In this document: one piece after another, positions 12,290-26,284 of the stretch
How positions within the stretch are numbered: position 1 is the first letter of the stretch
How the letters are laid out: the number at the start of each line of letters is the position of its first letter
Source of the DNA: Megalonaias nervosa
Taxonomy: Eukaryota > Mollusca > Bivalvia > Unionida > Unionidae
Direction of reading: 5' to 3'
NCBI GenBank assembly: GCA_016617855.1
Contig: JAECUM010011090.1
Coordinates: 1 to 64,000, forward strand
DNA: 64,000 nucleotides
The notes under the pieces: generated by a model
Told to the model about the DNA's origin: nothing
The model's input: only the letters and a program-made list of their open reading frames with translations
Database searches by the model: none
Translations under genes and position numbers: made by a program

Positions 12290-13460
12290 AATTCTCTCTT
12301 TGTTATTCGGTCAACGTCTACTTTCCGGTTCTTAAGAAGAAATCATTTAAAGACTTTTCTAATTTTGGTAACAAAGGGTATATTGAATGATGGATTAGCA
12401 TTAGTGGTGGAAAACACTGAAAGGCCTTTATATCCGGTTGCATTCTGAATAGATTATGTTTGGCAGCTTTTGAGAAGAAGTCAGTTTAACCTTTGGTTTT
12501 TTTTAATTTTTTTAGACCAAATTTGATGGCTATTCAGCATGATTTATATAATCCTGAAAGACTTTCTTTCCAGAGTGGTTTATTTTTTCATATTTAGTTA
12601 AACTTTGTCAAGAAAGTTCTAAAATTAACTTAGGGTTTTCTAATTTAATAAGAAGTGTCGTAATTGACAGAGGATTCGCGTCGTTTGTGCAAATATGAAA
12701 TTCCTTGTATGCAAGGATGCTTAAAGACAAATTTTGATCAAACTCTGTTCAGCGCATTGAAGAAGGTAGTCGTTTAAAATGTGCTCCCGTTTTATTTACA
12801 AAGTAACTATTAAATCAAAATTTGTCTAGTGATTTTTGCAAAGTAGTCGCTGAAAGTGTCTTTCTCTCAAAGTTTATCCAAGTCATTTCGGTGGTTGTTG
12901 AGAAAAATCAATTAAAAATTTAATTATTCATTTAGCAACATCAGCTAGACTAAATGGCGGGGTGCATCAACTAAACAGATTTAAAAGACTAATACTCCTG
13001 GATGCGTCCTGTAAAATGTAGGCAAATACAGCCAAGCAGTTTTTGAAAAAGAGTAGTTTATAAGCTTGTCTAATTTTAGTAACTGCGTCCATGTTTGATG
13101 GCAAATCATCATCATTTGTATAAATTTCAAAGGCCTTCATGCCAAAATGCATTCTTGCAAATATGGTCAGCTTTGTTTCAGTGCTTTTCTTTAGAAGTCG
13201 TTTGAAGGTTTTTGTTGTTTTGCTGTGGTGGCCACATTTGCTGGCGGACTGGCATTTTTATACAAAGGAAATTACGACTTCTGTTGAATAGTGTTTAAGA
13301 TGTTGTTTGAAGATTTTTTAATTTTTAATAATAGGGACAACGTTTGATGGCGGAACGGCATAATTTGTACAAACTTCAAAGGTCTTCATACTAGAATGTT
13401 CTCTACCAAGTTTGGTTTGCAATGGGTATAATGGTTTTTGAAAAACAGTTTAAAGAAGCA
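12290..13460. repeat. Diverged tandem repeat, unit roughly 250-400 bp
   Basis: Blocks with the shared elements 'tctaattttngtaa', 'tttgatggc', 'catcatttgtacaaacttcaaagg', 'cttcat...agaatg' and 'ctttgtt..gt' recur at about 12,350-12,560, 13,040-13,200 and 13,300-13,440. They are strongly diverged, so the boundaries are approximate. Confidence 0.45.
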
Positions 13461-15280
13461 ATATCTGACGACACACACCAGATGCGGGACCATACCACAC
13501 GTGGGCAGATACACTTAGAACAACAATAAATGCGAAAAATTAAATTGCAGTGTTGATACACTTTATTTATTTCAGGCAGTAAGACAGAAAAACTGAAAGT
13601 AAAATATTAAAATTTGGACTATGAAGAAAGAATTCAATATTACTTCATTTTAAGGCCTTGACGTTTCAACTAGGTACCTGACTACTGAATAAAACAAGTG
13701 CGCAGTCTAGTATTGCTATTTACTGGGTAAAGCTGTTTTCAAAATATATCCAATAGTTCCATTTACAACATGGAAATCGAGTAAAATTTGTCCATTACAG
13801 TTTTCTTTGACATCAACGATAGCTAAATATGATATGAATCTGAGTTTTGTCATAGGGCTCCATAAAAAAAATAATCGCATGCTAATCGGTGGATCTCTGA
13901 CTTTATCGTTCGGAAGAGATATTAACTGTATATATTTTGTTCGTCAGATTTATGAAAGTCAGTGTTTCTATTTTCTGCCCTAAGAACCATTCTTAGATTA
14001 ATGTCGGTATTTGTATGACAGCTCTGTTGTCCCTTTGCAAGGCCAAATTATAAAGCTAAAGCCAAACTCATGGTTGTACGATTTGAATGGTGTGTGATGT
14101 CAGAATACTCATAGAAGTGAAATAATTTTTTTAAAGACACCTTTTTTTCTTTTCGGGACAAATTATTTTTGGACACATTGGAGAGAACTGTGTGATCCCA
14201 AATCTCCCTTCTAATTAAACTCTATTCATGATTCGCAAGATTTTATCCCTTTAAAAAATAAATAAAATTATTTGCCTTCACTTTTAATATAATTATGCTT
14301 TAAAATAAATGTATGTTATATTTTACTATGCTTGATTTTTTTCTCCGCTTGTACGTGCCATTAAGAAATACAGAATATGACTCGATGAAACTCAATGGGC
14401 AGAGCCGGGTGCCGGTTACTGTCATGGCATTTAAAGTGCCTTTTATGGTTCTACTGAAAATACTCCTTCTGCAAAAGAGTGCATCGTCGGTGCATTTAAG
14501 ATAATATCTGAACTTCAAGAGAAAAATACAGTTTAAGTGGATGCGAAAAGTGCAATTATCAGATTTTTACCGAGATGTGACAAAGCTGTGGCTTTTTCAG
14601 GATCTGTCAGGGGCTTCCTGCTCGAATATTTGATGGTCCGGAATGTTACTAATCATTCAAGACTGGACCGTCGTTGTAATTGGTGCTGGGTTGTCACGAA
14701 GTCAGTTCCGGTGCCGACGTGAATCGCCAATGGTCCTGTAATGGTATCATGAATCAGTGATTGAAAAGTAATGATTACTGGAATGTACTGGTATAATCAT
14801 TGCTTGCCATAAGGGCCTCCGTACCAAGCTTGTACTGGCTTTATACATACTGCCGAAAAGATACGTTCTGGTTGTGGAGGCCAGACCGGTATATGAGCCA
14901 TATCTGAATCCTGTTATAAGGCGACTTTTATCTCTCTTGTTGGTAAACGAAGGGGTGGGGGTTGGATTTTCAAGTTAGTGGCTGTACTCTTAATGTATTA
15001 TGATTATATTTGAACAAGAAATAGTTTCTCCAGAAAATCAGTCTAATCTGGCTCATAATGAGTACAAGCGGCTCTCCAACAGGATGGGCAATAGTCCAAA
15101 ACATGCGTTGATAATAATCGATCGTAGACAAACCAAACGATGCCTTAATTAGCAGATGACAGCTTATTCCCAACTTTCAACGGACATTATTCCATCGGAT
15201 TTGGCAGTGAATAAAGTTAGGGAATAATTTATTACATTTGCTAATCCCTAGTAATGGTATTCACTGAACTTCACCTAAAG
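13461..15280. other. Non-coding DNA
   Basis: No supported gene. At 14,300-14,518 both strands are open for 60-70 codons, but neither translation has a recognisable motif, so I do not call a gene there. Confidence 0.4.
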
Positions 15281-15282
15281 AG

Positions 15283-17443
15283 TTATATTTGTTTATCTAC
15301 TGTCTGTAAGTCGAGAGAAACACTTTCCAATTTCGACCATATGGAACGGATCTGATGCACAAGTTCATCCTGGTACAGAAGCATTCTTGTATCTAGTACC
15401 TTTGTTCCCTCATGAGGATTAAACCAGTTGCGGTAATGATGGAGTAACACAATACTAGGATCAACAACATGGGAGTTTTGTCCTTTTCTATATTGCCCAA
15501 CATCGTGAACCCTAATGCTAACGGCATCGTTCGCCTTTAGTATATATTTAATTCTTTCTCCATCAGGCAGAATGTTGCTTTCTCTCTGAAGTTTTTTCAA
15601 AGTTACCAGGATATACGTTTCTAAGTCATTAACAAAGCTTGCAGATACCAGTGACTTATTACCGGCTCCAAGACAGTCAGGCCAGTCTTTTCAGAAAAAT
15701 GTATTGCGAATAATATATCCACTTGTTTCTGGTAATTGTTTTAACATGTCCACCCATTTGTAACTTCGCTCGCCTCTTGGAATTATAAATTCGTCAATAT
15801 CAATATTAACCAAGAACTTGGTGTTAGGCTACTTCTATAAAGGCAGTCGTTGAGAGTGCCATTTGACCAAAATATGCAACTTCAGGATTTTTATCGGATG
15901 GTGACCAGGTATCCACGATCATCGGAAGTGGCAATTGTACCACCTCCACTAAGCCTCCATCCGAAAACAGTTTCATCACTTTTCGAATGTTGAATGCGGA
16001 CGAATAATTGTATATAACGAAGCATTCAGCACTAAGCATACAGCTGAGCTCTAACCATCCAATTATTCATAAGCTCTACTATAATTCATATTGAGAGGAG
16101 ACACACATACGGTAAAATTTCGTATTATCTGAACATATTGTTTCCATGGCTGGACTAGAAGACTGTTTAAAGGGTCTTGGCATTTGGTCGTCACTATGGA
16201 TACGGCATGTGATACACTGTTACTTGGTAATGGGAACAAGTAATAAACAGCATTATACCTACAAGGAACAGAAAAAGAAATGCATGTATAATTTCCGACA
16301 GGTGTACAAGTCAATGTTTATATTTCTTCTGCAGGAATATATATCATTCAAAAGACTGGCATGAGCACTGGCAATAGATAGACTGAGAGGCAGATAGATA
16401 GATAGATAGATCGATTTTACAATTGGAAAGAAAGAAAATCTTTAATACAGAAGCGTAAAACAAAAGGCTTATATGTTTTTGAACTTATTCACGTAAAGCA
16501 AGCTTTATAAAAGTAATTCAGATTCGGAAAGAAAATTCTCAAAATTCTTAAGTTTGCGTCAAACAAAACAAACAGCTGTTAAAATAACCATCTCGCAAAA
16601 ATATTTTTTGACGGTTTTTATGAAACGAACCCACGCAGTTTATCTTAATTACGAAGACCCATTTTTAGACGTTTAGATGTATATTGAACGAATCCACGTA
16701 GTTTACCTTTATTGACGAAAGAGGGCCCCTTTTAAATCCAAAGAAAATTAAACCCGAAAGCATGTAAAATTGAGCTAGTGTTTCCATACAAACTACTTAT
16801 ACCATCAGCTGCATGATGGATGCAGTATATACTGTGAACTTAACAATGTATACACGCAGCATATACTGTAAACTTTCAATTTATATTGTCTGCAATTAAT
16901 AATAATACACTTTACCTTTTAGAAGATCCATTTACAATCAATGATGAGCTACCCATTATAATCTTCAGATAAAACTTTTTTGACCTGGTTGTGCTAAACC
17001 ACAAATGGCAGAAAATTAATTGAAATCCATCCTGTCTAAGGTCGATTAAGCGAATGTATGGCTTCCCGTCAATCTCGTCAAAATAGGCCGAGAAAACGAA
17101 CGTCTTGTTTTCTTTATGGATTGGAAGCCATTTTTGTTCGTCTCTTATATTTAGTGGTGGTAAAAGTCCAGGACACTCCGAGGAAACGTTACGTTCCTGG
17201 TCGGATTCATATGATGTTGATGTGATGCTTGATTTTGAAACACCAGTAACTGATGAAAGCTCGTTCGTGTAAGTTGCGTTTCATTTCCAAGGTTTTCTCT
17301 CTCAGGATTGATAATGCGTACCTTTGCCTACGAGAAGAGCCGATTGGATCCATGAATAAAATATAATTCGTCCACAAACATATCGTTGATACTGTAAGCA
17401 GTGATAAGCTGATTACAGAGTATCGTCTTCTCAGCCTCATCAT
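15283..17443 (-). pseudogene. Glycosyltransferase family 92 (DUF23) pseudogene with a retained intron
   Basis: Starting at the ATG at 17443, the protein begins as a type II Golgi membrane protein: a short basic tail, then a hydrophobic segment at about residues 8-30. The GT92 landmarks follow in order on the minus strand: 'FVFSAYFDEIDGKPYIRL' near 17,100, 'NFTVCVSPL' then 'ECFVIYNYSS' near 16,110-16,000, 'EVAYFGQMAL' near 15,860, 'FLVNIDIDEFIIPRGE' with the metal-binding DxD near 15,800, and a C-terminal 'VVDPSIVLLHHYRNW' near 15,430. A clean intron (GT at 16915, polypyrimidine tract and AG at 16259) joins the frame exactly at an Arg codon. Frameshifts near 17,280, 16,060 and 15,830 (twice) and a TGA near 15,690 break it. 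GT92 enzymes add galactose to glycans. Sequencing error cannot be excluded for single shifts, but five lesions argue for a pseudogene. Confidence 0.85.
16388..16411. repeat. (GATA)n microsatellite
   Basis: Short run of 'gata' repeats inside the intron of the GT92 pseudogene region. Confidence 0.9.
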
Positions 17444-17449
17444 CAAATT

Positions 17450-19310
17450 CTACCTCCAAATTTTCGAAACAGCGTTAGAGATTGCAGTTAGAACGAGCAA
17501 CGAATATGGATAAGAGACATTAGATTCCCTTGGATATTATATCTTAGGCTATAAAGAAGGATCCGAAATACTGTTGGAAAATCACAAGATCATTTTGATG
17601 TCTTGATGTTCACATCTGAAACAACCAAGTCGTATTATTACACAAGTGAATGCAAGTGTCCACACTGGTATAACCTCATAATTTTATAGCATCGGGATTG
17701 CATCTAGTCTAAAATCTGAATAGACTGCTAGCAAGCCATCTTCTGTCACCTGAAACAAAGTCATAACATAAATATAGATTTTTAAAACAATATCTACCCA
17801 CAAATTCTAATCACGATTCTGAACTTTTTTGATTCGAGCACATGGGCGGGTTGCACGCTACGCTAGGCCATTACTAATAAATATGCAAACTGGAAAACTG
17901 AAATTTAGCTCCTGTAGACAGAACAAAGGAAAATAGATAAATCTTAAACTTAACATGGTCTTCGGACAAATAAGAAGAAACAGTAAGCCATTCAATTAAG
18001 CCGTTGCTATAGAAACAACCAGGCATTTCCATTCCCTCAGCCATATGTTTGGGACTGATTTGTGTAAAACTGTTCAGTAATTGCAGAATAATACTCTGGC
18101 TATTATGACACTTTCAAATGGTAATGATTATAAGTATTTAATATTTCGCCAATGTTTAATTGACTATTAAAATATGATAAAAAATTTTATTAAATAACTA
18201 CTAATTATGCAAGTAATATGGTAAGCGGTAGTTTCCAATTTAACGAATGTTGCAACAACATGAAAGGTGCACAACGAAAGAAACCATTAAATTGCGAAAG
18301 AAAAAAAAAAGAAATGAATCAACGTCACAATAAATCTAGATTACCAAATGTGTGTGTGTTTGTGTGTGTGTGTGAATAGATGTTTCAATTCAATGTAGAA
18401 AATAAAATAAAATGACGGACAGAAGATAGGGTTTTTGTGTTATCTGGTAAATAAAGAATGAAAGAAAACTCCGAATTGCAAAAAGACAAAACTGAGTTTG
18501 AGCCTTTGCGAGTAAAAAATGAAGAAGAGAAAAAAACAACATTAACATTCGCTTCACGAAATAAATCCAGAAATACGCCATTGTGTTGCTGTCCGTATAT
18601 TCAGTTTGACATATTCTGCATTTATAAATTCCACAAAACTAATTCTAACACAATATGAATATGTTCTAGAAAATAAAGTTTGGACTGGTAAAAAGTTTGC
18701 ACTTTCAACTCAATTTTGTTTCAGCCGATGGAATAATGGTAGTTTTCTTCAGAAAGCAGTACAATGTAAATGACCAACTGTCCACAAGTGTTCTTTCTAT
18801 AAAGTGTGCAGTTCCGTTTAAATATATTCTTAAGTATAGGTAACGTCTTCACTTCCTGTCTTGCCTTAGAAATGGCCCAAAAAGTGCGACAAAATGTAGA
18901 GCAGCCTTTTCAACATCACAGCATAGTCAAGTGTATGGATGGATCACGCGAACAGTCGAAAATGTTTAATTACACATGTGTCTTAATAGATGAAAAAAGA
19001 AAAACATTTGTATTAAAAAGAAGACTGTATGTTCGGAAAGAGGAGCATAAACTAAACATAAGTAGTCTTTAGTATAAAGAAGAAATTAACAAATAAAAAT
19101 CGGATTAAAGGCCGCTGTCATGCAATAAATTATTTGGACAATATTTTCTCCTGTGATAGCAAGAGATATCGTGGGGTTGGGGACTCATTTGGTATTAGCA
19201 GAGAAAACTCGGGAGCTAAAGCACCCTCGATCTTTCTATGATACCTCTGATATCCACTCTCCTATATCGTCTGACTAGTAAAAAATAAGTCTGGAACATA
19301 ATGATCTGAC
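17450..19310. other. Non-coding DNA
   Basis: Contains a (GT)n run at about 18,350-18,374. An open frame of 88 codons at 18,806-19,072 (+) has no recognisable motif and no codon pattern that would support a gene. Confidence 0.4.
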
Positions 19311-19314
19311 TTAC

Positions 19315-19680
19315 TATTATATGTACATCGAAAAATGTGTTTTATTGGGAGACTTTAATGCCAGAATTCATAACAAAAGCGATTGCTCGGTAAAGATGAG
19401 TTCCTTCTCAACCGCTTCGATGTTGGTGCCGATTAAGTTCAGTTTTTAATGATATCGCTAACATTTTGACTAGTAGTATTCATTGATCCCACCATTGTTT
19501 AATGACACTGCTTCAAAATGTTTTGTAAAAAATAAAAACAATCAAATTTTGTAATAAAAATAACAAACATAGGCTTGGAACTAAATGCCAAGAGGCCCGC
19601 AAAAGATATCGCCTTCCGAGAAAATGTACAAAACAATAACCAATACAAACAAAAAGGACAAATATTTATCCATCTTGAAT
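19315..19680 (+). pseudogene. LINE endonuclease fragment
   Basis: The reading 'KCVLLGDFNARIHNKSD' at about 19,331-19,383 is the GDFNAR motif of the AP-like endonuclease of non-LTR retrotransposons. Another frame at about 19,590-19,640 gives a Lys/Arg-rich linker resembling the region before the reverse transcriptase. Stops and frame changes are frequent. It is a short dead remnant. Confidence 0.55.
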
Positions 19681-22080
19681 TTAGTTTATACAGATCAGGT
19701 AGTCCCCTATAATGTTTAATGCCTTTTTATTTTGACATATAGCGAGCGCGCGCTTCATCTGGTAATTCATTTGCATAATATGAGAGCTCGTCTCGTTCCT
19801 TCGCTGCCATATTGGTTCTTCCAACCAGAGCTCTGCACACACTTAATCGTGACGTAATACGGGGATTATTCGATGATCCCTATATATCGATCATTGAATT
19901 TAACTTTAGTCTAATTTTCAAACACTTAAGTATTTGTATATATTATGCTGTGATGCTTTTGTTACCGTTTGCGTGCCTTGGAGAGCAAAAGCTGGACGTT
20001 ATTGAACGAGTTTCATAAATCTAGTATTAAATCATTACCCATTTGAGATTCTTTTTATCACAGTTTTTATTTCATTGGAAATTATTTAGATGGAAAGACG
20101 GACGAATAATTTCGTTCATTCTGACATTCATTGCACCTTTCATTTGTTACCAAAATTGAACTAGTATTGACGTTTGAAAGTAGATTATACTTTTCTTACA
20201 AATTATAAATCAAAGAACAAGCGTCCTTCCCAATAAACAGAACATTTTACACAGACAAAATCATTTTCAACAGAATGTCCAATGCGCGTGATGTCGCATT
20301 GTTTTGATGCACTACCCGTTAGATTACAGTTGAGGATTAATGTTTACGTAAGCTCAAGTGTCACTTTTACAATTAAACATTACATTGTAGCGATATTCAT
20401 GTGGAAATAAGGTTTACTGGATGCCGAAATTCCCATATTTACTGTAATGTATTTATGATCGGATATTTGCAGTGTCTGACTTGGAACAGTAGACTACAGA
20501 ATATGCAAACAAATTTCATTTTTGACTCGGAATTGCATCACATATTTACCACGTAAATATGCAGTGGTTGGATAAACTTCTGTCGGTTGGGAGACTGTTT
20601 TATGTCCACATTCTTCTGTCAACAGAGATGAGTTTATTTACTTCTGTAAGTTAACATTTAAACCACGCTTGTATATATGGTGGATTCTATGTTACAAACA
20701 TACAGCCCCCTCCCCCCATACACGCTAACCCCGCTATCAAATGAGCAATACCCTTAGTTTTACTTCTTGTTGTTGTTCTTTTCTTGGAGTTTTACGATAG
20801 TTTTCAAATGATGATATGGTTATACATGACATAACAAACTCCTGTGGTGGTAAATTGTCCATATTCATACAGCCGAGATAATTTTTCCTCAATTTCCTTT
20901 CGCGAGTCGAGTTGAAAAAAAGGCCGCCAAAATGTTCATTCAATACGAAACATTCCAGAAGGCGGATTTCAAAAGGTTTTCCCACGATCGCAGCCAATCA
21001 GTAAAGAGAATACTGCACATTAATTTCATGGGCTTATTAGGCCCAATCAGAGTCACACAAAGATATGTTCACATGTTATAATATCAAAAATATGAAACTG
21101 CAAACACCATATGCAAAATGTACTGACTATGTGATAAAATACCGAAATTACAGCAATTTCTTAACTATATTCACGTTGAGTTCCTATCACCACAGGGTAA
21201 TAGGACCCTTGGAGTCTCTACAAAATCTCCAATTGTTTTAAATTGCCTTTGTGTCATAGATACACAAGTCACAATTTCCCAATTGGATTCAAATATCAGA
21301 AGAAAAAAGAACCTGTGACTTACAGAAAAGTTTTGAATTTTTTCAAAATTTTCTAATTTTTATTAAAAAAGACAAAGCATGAGTTTAGTTTGAGCGTAAT
21401 AGCTTGAGATAATTCTAAAACTAAGAAAACTAATTGAAAACTAGAGCGAACATTAACTTACATACATGAAAAAGTTATATGTTGAGCGTAGGTGAGCTTT
21501 CCTCACCTCCAGGGCAAGCAGTGAGAGCAGGAAAAGTGGAAATTAAATAAATTGTGCTGAGAAAATTATGTGAGCACTTTGTATGTGTATGTAAGATTGT
21601 ATTTTTAATAAAGTATGTGCAAGACGTCATATCATTCTGTCTTGTAGACTTCTTGCGTTCCAATTTTGGAGCTGTCCAAAACCATGTCTGATCAACTTGC
21701 ACTACTTGAAAAAGCTCATTGGGTGATGAAAATGAGATTTTAGCCCACACGATTGACTTTATGGTTGTGCTGTAGTTGACCCTATCGCTACTCCACCCGG
21801 CTGCTACTCATAAAAACTGACCAGCAAGAGTTCAGTACTAATTATAATAAGACCGATAAACGGCATAGACCTTGTACACTTAGGCTACTGGCTGTATTGA
21901 ATTTAATTTTATAATAACTTTGACCATCAAAATATAAAATGGAAGGACCGAATTATGTGAAATGTATAGGTTGAACTCATTGCCATAAGTACTGTCGTAC
22001 TTAAAAATAGCATCAACAAAGTTTAACAAATATAAAAATGAAGATGCTAATGAAAAAGCTGGATAAAGAGGTCCTGTAGA
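19681..22080. other. Non-coding DNA
   Basis: No supported gene. A 91-codon frame on the minus strand (21,475-21,750) lacks any known motif. Confidence 0.4.
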
Positions 22081-22081
22081 C

Positions 22082-22330
22082 GGTTTCACGGGTTATATCA
22101 CAAAATAAAACGGTCTTGTTGACGGTTTTCCAGGGTTATATCACAAAATAAAACGGTCTTGCTGACGGTTTTCAAGGGTTATATCACAAAATAAAAGGGT
22201 TTTGCTAACGGTTTTCACGGGTTATATCACAAAATAAAACGGTCTTCCTGACGGTTTTCACGGGTTATATCACAAAATAAAACGGTCTTGCTGACGATTT
22301 GCCAGGGTTATATCACAAAATAAAAGGGTC
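22082..22330. repeat. 46-bp minisatellite, about 6 copies
   Basis: The unit is 'ggttatatcacaaaataaaa' followed by 'cggtcttgctgacggttttc' and a short variable joint. Copies differ at one to five bases. Variants occur in the 'gtcttgctgacgg' part. Confidence 0.9.
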
Positions 22331-22339
22331 AGTTTAGTT

Positions 22340-24070
22340 GAACATTGGAAATTCTCCAAGTGTCAGTTGAAAACAGAATTTCTAAGGCAATAAGCTTAGT
22401 ACAACCCTAAATGTGTATATTTTTCGAACAGTATTTCATGTTCTTCTTCAGACAAAAACTCGTTTTTTTCAGTATATGTACTAAAACCATAACATGTTGA
22501 GTACTGATATAAAATTCTTATGCAGACTTCAGAGACTTCTCTGAAGAGTAAGTGATGTATCATCAGCATATTGATCAATGGTATAAATTATATTAATTAT
22601 ATTTATTCCCCTAATATTTTTTTTATTTTTTTTTTTATTTTTTTTATTTTTTTGTCTTTTTTCATAGGACTAAATTCTGTACGCACAGAATGACAATATG
22701 CTAGAGTGGTCGCCCCTTCATCTTCAACGATACGATGCCATTCAAGGACCTTCTTTTAAATATTTGTTAAAACTTTAACAAAAAAGATAAGCCACTTTCA
22801 AATCTGATTTTGAACAAGAAAGATCCGGATCTATAGTTTGTACCACTTTGTTTGGCCATAGATTGGCGAATAATATTGATTTTACTTAATTAAATGTTCT
22901 TAAAAAGTCTGAAAATAATTTGGAGGTTTTGTTATAAATCATGATAAATAAATAGATTTAATCAATGTGGGACTAAATCCTTTTATGAAGGAAATTATTG
23001 TGCATGCTTGTGTAGTAGCACTTGCTCCGTGATATTTTGTCTTAGACAAGATAACAACACCTACAAGTCCTTCAGTTACAATAGAGTTGTTTCCTTTCAT
23101 AAGCATCTCTGCAACAAGCAAACTATTAGTTATATATTATCGTAAGAAAACGAGGAAATTTATAAGCAACTGTTCGTTTGTTAAGGATATAATTGGATGG
23201 CACAATATCTTCATCTTATGAATTACCATATCCTCAAATGATTTTCGTTTCCTTTTAGCCCTATGTAGGAAGATGGAAGATGGCTATATTCTCTTAGTGT
23301 TTCTAAGCGCTTATGAGACCGCGCCCCTTTTTTGTGAGTCTTTTGCAGTGTTATCTGAGTTTTATATGCAGAGTCAACCCATAATTCAGTAACGACCATA
23401 CACCCTCTTTCATCCTTCGCTCTGTCATGTTATTCATTACAATAGTATATCGCCATCGCAAAATTTACTTCTGAATTTTAATTAGTCCATACTAACAAAA
23501 GAAAAATAAAGTTTACACGTAACTAACTTTATGAGTCTCATAGTTCTGTTTCACGCATCGTGACTCGCAACAGTGGAAAGTCTGTTACGAAGTCAAACAG
23601 CACTTTCGCACATCAGTGTTATCAATGAATTCGCCGTTCCATTATACTGTCAGTTTTCAGAAGACCAGATAGCTATTGTGGCAAAGCAGGTTGTGGACCA
23701 AGTAACTCTACAATTCGCGCTGTCCTTGGTGGCCCATAACTCAACATAACATAACATGCCTGTGGTTCTCATATCCCAGCATCCGGTAATATGCTTCATC
23801 TGTCGACGGTTTTTGAAGTGTTATTCCTGACATTCACCAATTGGAAGCGTATGCTATCTTGGTTGTAACGTTTCAAAGACTCTAGCCCAAACAGAAGCGT
23901 ACTAACCGGGGTGGGGCGGACGAGGCGGTTGCCTCGGGCGCCAAATGTCTTGGGGCGTCAAAATCCCTTTGGCGCCATTCACCCTTAGTATGCTACTGAG
24001 CCCAAAACACGTCAGTGGTGATTACATATATCTTGTCACGTTACTAACTAAACTGCTTCCTGTTAAGGAG
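22340..24070. other. Non-coding DNA
   Basis: Includes a T-rich tract at about 22,615-22,660. The stretch at 22,820-22,890 resembles 25,430-25,500 ('tactttgtttg', 'aataatnttgattttact'), a diverged interspersed repeat. No gene is seen. Confidence 0.4.
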
Positions 24071-24074
24071 CTCC

Positions 24075-24215
24075 AAGCAGACAGCATTTGTCGATGATCA
24101 GTTGGTATTACAACTGAGGTCATCACGTGCATTCCTCGATCATCACTTGGTATTGCAACTGAGGTCATCCCACGCATTTGTCGACGATCACTCTGTATTA
24201 AAATTGAGGTCAATT
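24075..24215. repeat. Short tandem repeat, unit about 57 bp, 2-3 copies
   Basis: Units contain 'gatcanttggtattncaact' plus 'gaggtcat' and 'catttgtcgacgatca'. The third copy is partly degenerate. Confidence 0.7.
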
Positions 24216-24219
24216 TAAT

Positions 24220-26280
24220 TCTAAAATAAATAATACTGATTAGTGGACAGATGGAGTCTTTTTTTTTTTGGGGGGGGAGGTTATAATCCGTATGAGTATT
24301 CATTCAACCGCTCACTCATCATGGATTGGTGGCATGCTTAAGCATAGGCATACAGTCGGACTTGGGGCTCAGCGCAATAAAGGTCCCGGATGGAAACTCT
24401 TTGACGAACAGTTTTGATTAAGAAAGGCAAAGAATATTGCAGCCTCTTGGGGAATAGTGGATCAAGAACGTTTACTTCTGTTCATGTATTATGATCACAG
24501 TTCACCCCTCCCCCAAACACATAAAGCGCCCAGTATCTTAGGTAATGTGATGAAGATTATATAGGGACTTGCACCGTGATTGTTTGTATCATTGTTTGTG
24601 TTAAGTTTTGCACTAAAGGCAGCCATCCTTTGACATGCAATCGTCAAATTTTCTTCCCAATTTTTTTCTAACTTTTGGTCAAGAACTAGCTTCCAACAAG
24701 GTTTCCGTTTTCCGTGCTCCACAGCAAAGGTCTGGCCTACTTCAATACATCAACTGCAACCCAATTACATCGTACCCAATTTAAGAGGCGCTTTTAGGCC
24801 CTCGCAAACGTTTCTTAACTGCCAAAGTACACTTGTTCACTCTCATCAATGGCATTTTTCTATTGAGATTACAGCAAATTTTAACTTGTTTTTAACAACA
24901 GCTGGACATTTTTCACCATCACTTGATGAATATGACCCATGACCTTTCTTAGATGAGTTTGACTGTATATTTTCCTTCATATTGTGCTTATCTTACTGTG
25001 GCGCTGGAGTTGCTTCCCCCATTTTATGGCAATGACAAGATCTGCACAAGATGGTTGATCTTCCCAAGTGGCGGATGTCGCGTTTAACATAGGTACAAGA
25101 GAAGTTTGATTCCCTTATTTGAACATTTTCCTATTTATTTTCAATCTCGTTCAGCACAAAAGGTTATTTAAGCTTTCTTAAAATTAAAAAAAAAAATAGT
25201 TGCAATTTTCATGGTATTTGAAGTTTGTCGCATCGATTCCTTTCTTTACTGAAATTAATTGGATTTATAAAGAAAAGTTTTGTTGGGTTTTTATAAAAAG
25301 AAAATATTTTTAAAATATTTATGCCAAACTGCGGAATGTCATTGGCAGCCCAGGGAGTTTTGTTAATGGATTTTGCAAGTTTAATGTTAGAGCGATAAAT
25401 ATAGATGATTCTAAAAGCAGAAGGATAAATCTGTGATCTGTGCTACTTTGTTTGACATGCGTTATTTATTAATAATGTTGATTTTACTCGTTTAAATGGT
25501 GCTATTAAAACATAATCTCTATTTGCTTTGTATTGCATATCAATAGATTTACGGAAATTAAAAGGTTTTTATTATATACTGATCTAAAACGTTATAGCCA
25601 CATTCAGGACGATTCCAAACTATTACTCCTTTCTCTGTTGCTAGTCCTTGGATATTTTTAAATTTTATATCGTTTCACAAATATCTTTAAGGTAAGTTTT
25701 TGCAAATCGTGCAGTGGCAAAAGTAATATGAAAAGGCTTGGGGATGTTTATTGAGCGACATCTTTGTTAAGGCCTGATTTAGAAATCAGTATACTGCATT
25801 TCTGGACGGTGCTAATTTAAATGTGGTTATAATTGAAGAATAATATTTATTTTACTCATTTAATTTTAATTACAATATTTTAAACCATAATTCTGCATTC
25901 AAGAGAATATAAAATGTACCTTTATGTCGGACAGGTAAAAACAGGGAGATCACCACGTACAGGTGAGGCATCATGCCTAGAATGTAGTCTGACCTAGGAG
26001 GGCCTTTTTTCAACCCATAAAAAAGTCTTTTCCCAGTTGTGCTTGAAATGAAATGATTCACTGTTTCTCCGTCTAAAATAGTTTCATTACCACTGTAAAA
26101 TGGGACACTGAAAAATTACCTTGAATTTCTTTATACAGTGGTGACCCGATCAGAGAATATTTCAGTGAGATGATTAGATAAAGTGTAACACCAACAGAAT
26201 ATCACCTGTAATTGAAAAATGCACGTTCTTTATCAAAATCGACGCATCTGACTTTTTCGTGTAAGTTAACTTAAGTATAC
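24220..26280. other. Non-coding DNA
   Basis: AT-rich, without a supported gene. It holds the second copy of the diverged repeat also found near 22,820. Confidence 0.4.
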
Positions 26281-26284
26281 ATGT

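Noticed and set aside
23900..23995. GC-rich 'gcctcgggcgcca' stretch as a SINE or tRNA relic
   Set aside because: No A/B box pair or repeat partner was visible in the window.
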